This document shows, piece after piece, positions 58,886 through 64,000 of a DNA stretch of 64,000 nt; position 1 is the first letter of the stretch, and every line of letters starts with the position of its first letter. Both the position numbers and the translations under genes were made by a program. The DNA is from Rhyzopertha dominica (taxonomy: Eukaryota; Arthropoda; Insecta; Coleoptera; Bostrichidae): the NCBI GenBank assembly GCA_025024175.1, contig QCXZ01000041.1:6071786-6135785 (forward strand), read 5' to 3'. The notes under the pieces are model-generated. The model was given only the letters and a program-made list of their open reading frames with translations, was not told the origin of the DNA and did no database searches.

Positions 58886-61653
58886 TATATTTGAAGATAT
58901 GCTGTCCCCAGCAGCAAACTGTAGGGAGTACTTTTTTAGCAGGTATATTAAATAACACAGTCAACATTATCAGATAACTGTCAAGATAATACAGATATAA
59001 GTCAAAACAAGGAAATTATCTGTTAGAAGCTGTATTTCCGACGACAGGCTTAAGGCAGCGGATACGGTCTCTCTATCTTTCTCTTCCTACTCTTATTTAA
59101 TGTTAACTAAAAAATTGCAATTAGATAGGTAATGGAAACGTTCACGCCAAGGAATAAGAATACCAACAAATGAATCACGACTTTTCATACTTAGTTTTGT
59201 CGACAATCAAGCTGGGCTAGTACAAGATGCTTCGAAAGTTGGACATAGAATATGAAAGATTAAGTTTTGAGGTTAGTTTGGACAACACAGAATATGTAGT
59301 TACCAATTCTGAAACAATGTTTAAAAATTTATCCAAAGAAAATACCTGTGCAAGACAGTTGATAAAATTAACTATTTAAAGACAATTACTGATTACGGAG
59401 GTATAGGAAAAGGTGAGGCAAAGAAGAGAATAATATCCATATTGGGAACGCTGAACGGTAGAATATAAATAGAAATACAAAAGAAAAAATATGACAACTG
59501 ACGGTGGACACAAATTTTAGGAGTCAGATGAAGTACAAGAAACAGTGTAGAGAATAGAGAAGGGGTTAAAGTTATTCTGACACGTTTTACGAAGATGAAG
59601 ATAGTTAAGAAGACTTTTTTCATGGATACCTCTAGGTAAAAGTAAAGAAGTCCGGTGCGCAAATAATGAACATAAGATATTAAAATAGCAATAAATAAAC
59701 GGAACATGAAAGAAATTATCCCATAAGATGGAGATGACTGATGATTAATTTAATGTTATACAATTTGACCTCAAATATACAAAATTGTTTGACTGATAGT
59801 TTATACTCTCAACATAGGATCCGTTAAAGTTGCTTTTTCTTTATAGCGTAGAACACGGTAAATTAGAGCACTTGTTCATCATGTCCATATGCCGGAAATA
59901 AAAATCTGACCGGACGGGACCAACTTCACAAAATTACAGTACACGTACCGTTCTTCTGGAAATTCCCACTTCAAAAAACCCATTAACAGTAAGACATTTT
60001 TTCGTTCATAATCACGTTGTCAATTAAATACGGCGATTAACTTTCTACAACTCTATTCTATAGATAAAGCTACCTTGACAACTACAGCTTAATAACTTTT
60101 AACAATTGCAAACCAGATATTGACAGCAACCTATTAAGAGACCTGAATTGTTAGTGACCAAATATTTACACGCCTTAATATCAACCTTCAATTGCAGAGA
60201 TTGATAAAAAACCGCTGCAAATTGAATCAATACTTCCACATCCAATTGTCAAAATGACATTTACGTTTTTATTTCTTATACTATACGATTAGTAATCAGG
60301 TTTTGAGCATTTTTTCCTCTCTACACATCTTTTCTAAGACAAACAGTCCTCGTGATATTAGCAAAAATATATACATTTTTGAAATCGGTTTTTTCCAAAT
60401 AATTCGAAAATTATTAACTTAACAAAAAAATTACAAGAGCGCTTTCTGATCAGAAATTTGGTTTTCTATATAATACCAAAATTATAAAAAAATCGTACGA
60501 GCAGGGTCCAAAATAGGCTTTTTGGAAATATTTCGAAAATTTCAAAATTTTGGATAAATTTTCTAAGGCATTTTTTGTGAGAAATTTTATTTCCTATCTG
60601 ATGGCATTTTCATTTTTTGAATATAATAAATATATTCGGAGATATTTAGGAAAAACCGTTTTCTTTAAGTGACGCTTTTTTTGCTAATATCTTCTAAACA
60701 GTTTGCTGTACCGAAAATTTATAAGAGCCAATAATACTCGCAGTTACACTACTAATCACATACTAAAACGAAAAAAGATAAAAAAATAAAAATTTGCAAA
60801 AAGAATAGTTACCCCCCAATTTCGCCCCCTTCCCGATACCCTACTTACCCTACAAACGATAGGTCACTTTGGGTAGTTGACATTTATACGTTTGGGAAAT
60901 TTCAAGTTCATATATTAAGTCTTTCGAAAGTTATCGTGTCCACAAACAATACCACAGACACACAGACAAGAAATTTTTTTTTGCTCAAATTTTGTTTTTT
61001 TGCGTTTTCGACCATTTTAAAGCGAATGAACAAATAAAAATTTTCGAAAATTTTTTTCGCGATACAATACTTCCCATCCGTTGGATGTGGAAGTAATTAA
61101 TTTAAGAAAGCAAACCCCATGGAGAAAAGAAAAGCTGCTCGTTTTAAACAAGAGAAAGACCAATTACTGCACATGGTTGTCAAAATCAATGAGAAAATTT
61201 TTAACGATTTATTTATTTGTAATTACAACTCATAAAATATAAAACTAGTTATGTGCTTCAGAAGTTCGTGAGTGAATGCAACATCCAGCCGCATATTAGC
61301 AATAAAACGATTTTGTATATACCTGTCGTCTGTTATATACTGAAGAATAAACTCATATCATTTATAATTCTTGTAAAAAGATTAGTTTTTTAATGTCGGA
61401 TTAAACCGACATAGTATGGGCAAAGGTTTATAATAGTAACTCGTGGTGAGAGGGTGGTAAATATAAAGTTTTAAGAATTAGGTTGAAAATAATGTAGACG
61501 AGAGAAGCTCGGAATCTAATGCACTCCTGATGTAAAACATTTACGTAACTTTTTGAAAAACATTTAAGCACGTTTGGCACAGATATAAATGCTCAACCTT
61601 AAAGTGAAGTAGCAGTGCAGAAAAGCAAATTTCTAATTCCGAGAGTGTCTTAC
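58886..61653. other. AT-rich DNA, no gene recognised
   Basis: Very AT-rich at 60300-60700. Around 60820-61020 there is a less AT-rich stretch that looks like old repeat DNA, but I cannot assign it. The open frame 59393-59707 (-) has no motif. Confidence 0.4.
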
Positions 61654-61790
61654 CGATCACGGTCACGGACCAATTGCACCGACACCAGTCAGCGAAACCG
61701 TTTTCAAAGCATCTCGGTCCAGTTAATTTCCTTTGCAGATCCCCAGGACGCGGTCCACGCTTGGGCGTAGTTAGCACGGTGCCCTAGAAA
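61654..61790 (-). other. Candidate first or internal exon ending at a GTAAGA donor
   Basis: A GC-rich island (about 55 percent) in AT-rich DNA. On the minus strand it ends GTGATCG|GTAAGACAC, a good donor at 61653/61652. One frame is open (PKRGPRPGDLQRKL..., FADWCRCNWSVTVIG) but unlike any protein I know. The ATGs just upstream (61835 downward) lead only to a 12-codon frame. It could be a 5' UTR exon, conceivably of the FAM89-like gene on the same strand, but that is a guess. Confidence 0.25.
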
Positions 61791-62774
61791 CCTCGGACAT
61801 CATCATCCCACCAAAACTGCACAACAGTTAGTTTGTCGTGAGTAACTCGCTGTTGCTCTCGTCGTGAACTTTAAAACGTTGATGTCGAGGTCTTTTACGC
61901 TAACNGGAAAGGATGACAAATTCCCGGCGATTTAAGCAATGGTTCCGGTTCCCGCAGCATATTTTTAACAGAACTAATTTGTATTATCACGCTATGTTGG
62001 CTGAAAAATTTAACAGGCGGCGGACTGTACCAGGCAGGCGGAGAACCTGCGTTTTTTGTGTTCACGTATTTAACTGAATAACAGTACGTGATTTGTTAGG
62101 GATAGTGTGGTTTTTTGAGTTTAATAAATACGGGGTAATACTATACAACATTAAAAAAATCCCGAATATTTTCAGCAGGAATTCCTTCAAAATTTTATCC
62201 ATTTTATGGTAGAGCACTTTCGGTTAAAGTATCAAGCAACGATCTATGAGACTTATGCAGAGGGTTTTACAGCTTGATGGTCGGCCGTCGTAAACTATTG
62301 TATTGTAAATGAGGGATTTTCAACCTTATGGTCGGCCGTCCTACACTAATGGGATTAGTGGCACGCTTCAAAGTTCCTAAATGGGCCGTATTAAAAAAAA
62401 ATCTTGTTGGCTAAAATTTTAACTTTTACACTATAAATTTGTGAAAATTGTTAGTTGTGATAATTTAGCAATCAATAAAACATAGAAGCTTTTATAACTA
62501 ATTTTATTTAATGCAGACATGATGCTAACTGGCGCGACCAGCAAAATATTTTTATGTGATACTTTATTGGGTTTAAATTTTCCGATGTATAAAATAAAAG
62601 CATTTGCATATCATGACGAATTTATACAAATTTAATATAAAAACATACAAATTAGTAAGTAGACAATTATTTACATTTGTTAGAAAAATTTACAATAGTG
62701 CACAATAATATTTATACACGGTATTGATTATGTTCATTACAGCTTGTTAATAAGAACATTACAAGAGTCACAAA
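61791..62774. other. Intergenic, nothing firm
   Basis: Contains a short local duplication of ATGGTCGGCCGTC at about 62277 and 62330. It might belong to the flank or inverted end of the neighbouring IS630-like copy. Confidence 0.3.
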
Positions 62775-63768
62775 CTAAAAAAAATACTCACTATCACTTT
62801 CACTGCTAAAATCACAATTAACTTTTAATATTAATTCTTGTACATGATTCGCTCCGTACCGATTTTCAATGTCCAGTACATGCAGCACCGAATTTTTCCA
62901 TGCATAGACACTTGTTATTTCAGCTTCGTGTCAAATTTTTAGCACCATTAATTGCTAAATTTTCCACCGGTGTTCCCTCGTCGAATTTGGTATGGGGGTA
63001 ATCGTAGAATCGAGTGTCCACATTTAGGAGCGAGAATGTCAATTTTAAATTTCTTCGCAAATTCTTTTGTGCCAAGCACTTCCAACAATCGTTTTTTTTT
63101 ATGTAGTCCTCTTCGAAATATAAATCTTCTTTTTTTAAAAACTCTTAATGGTTCCCTTATTAGTTGTTGTATTTGGAATTTTATCCAGTTGCTCCGAATG
63201 GTAACTAGCGTTGTCCATTACTATGCCGCTGTTTGGTGGCAATTTGGGCAATAAAATGTTTTTGAACCAATTTTCAAACACTTCCGCATTCCTATCAGAA
63301 TGATAATCGGCGCTTGTTTTTTTAAGTTTTTACATCCAAGATACAGGGCTCCAGGAACGAAACCATTTTCACCTCCTGCGTGCAGAATCATTATTCATTT
63401 TCCTTTTGACGCCGGAATATTGACGTTGCACTTCCCTGAGTCATCAACCCATCCTTTTTTTTATTGTATCATGGGTATCGTACGATGTTTCGTCGAGGAA
63501 AAATTCGGACGATTTTCCTGCCTATACATTTTTATAGATTTTAAAGAATCGTATCTCAACTTTCTTATTACCTGGCTTTTCATCAAGCATTGCTTCTTCT
63601 CCACCTTTTTCATTGAAACCAATGGTTTTCACACCTTTTACAGGGTATGCTCGGAGCAGTCGATAATAATATCATTTTTCAATTTTTATATAACACGGCG
63701 ATTGTTGGAATAACATTATTCTTGTACATTTCATAAATGTTTCTTCTAATAAGACGCTTATATGCTGT
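62775..63768 (-). pseudogene. IS630-like DDE transposase, broken, nearly full length
   Basis: The minus strand, in shifting frames, gives IRRNIYEMYKNNVIPTIAVL, SSEFFLDETSYDTHDTIKKG, WVDDSGKCNV, SKGK then MILHAGGENGFVPGALYLG, AEVFENWFKNILLPKLPPNS, GIVMDNASYHSEQLDKIPN and a C-terminal FSSESDSEYFF before a stop at 62775. The first two catalytic Asp (LDET, MDNA) are readable. After LPPY the expected LNP.E block is replaced, so the third acidic residue is lost. Same family as 7880-8465, which keeps that block. The N-terminal end continues towards or beyond the window edge. Confidence 0.75.
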
Positions 63769-64000
63769 AAAACTTTAAAATATAAAAAACAATATGCTTA
63801 CAATACCGTTATAGTAGAAGTAGAATAGTTCCGATTTCTTCTTATTTCCAAAAAATATATATACTACGTTTATGACCCTCCGGATTAAAAGAAAATGTTA
63901 ACCTGTGAAGAAACAGGNCAGAGGACGATTACACACCGCGATCAAAAACTAGAAAGTATGGGCTGCCGCATTGAAATTGGNATGTTTACCANTCATGGTT

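Noticed and set aside
59393..59707. 104-codon minus-strand frame rich in Phe, Ile and Leu
   Set aside because: T/A-rich low-complexity translation; no signal peptide or family features that hold up.
1..64000. tRNA or rRNA genes
   Set aside because: I saw no clover-leaf box A/box B pattern or rRNA-like sequence by eye; a dedicated scan could still find one.

Overview
This window looks like insect nuclear DNA, probably from a beetle, though that is a guess. The reasons are split genes with GT-AG introns, a Methuselah-like receptor (an arthropod family), AT-rich intergenic DNA, a long 294-bp satellite, and a dense load of Tc1/mariner, IS630-like, hAT-like, TTAA-type and non-LTR elements. It is a draft scaffold: it has one 100-N gap (23698-23797), scattered single Ns and an indel-rich stretch of satellite.

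Left part, 1-12031: three + strand exons (to 287, 2810-3109, 6566-6724) form the 3' end of a gene for a Ser/Pro-rich cytoplasmic tail with a C-terminal PDZ-binding motif. The family may be Turtle/IgSF9. Its introns hold a truncated LINE, a THAP-domain remnant and a decayed RT gene. Downstream lie a 1.9-kb IS630-like element with inverted ends (7290-9228), a decayed Tc1/mariner copy and a mariner fragment that is cut off exactly where the satellite starts.

Middle, 12032-44672: a satellite array of about 40 units runs into the assembly gap. A 17.7-kb single-copy block follows. It carries the last three coding exons of a Methuselah-like GPCR (31156-39403), TE remnants, two hammerhead-ribozyme-like motifs, and a small three-exon gene of unknown function (40673-41438). 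A second satellite block of about 11 units then begins. Diverged satellite variants sit at the outer edge of each block and homogeneous units face the single-copy block, as if one array had been split.

Right part, 44673-64000: the terminal exon of a FAM89/LURAP-like adaptor gene (- strand, 46738-46998), a second LINE of the same family as the first, a perfect-looking foldback MITE (50083-50274), a Jockey-like remnant, and a three-level transposon nest at 54911-58885. In the nest an hAT-type MITE lies inside a TTAA-type element, which lies inside one end of a Tc1/mariner-type element whose transposase has one frameshift. The window ends in a broken IS630-like transposase gene.

Only four host genes are supported: Turtle-like, Methuselah-like, the unknown three-exon gene and the FAM89-like gene. 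They show no functional linkage; most of the rest is mobile or satellite DNA.
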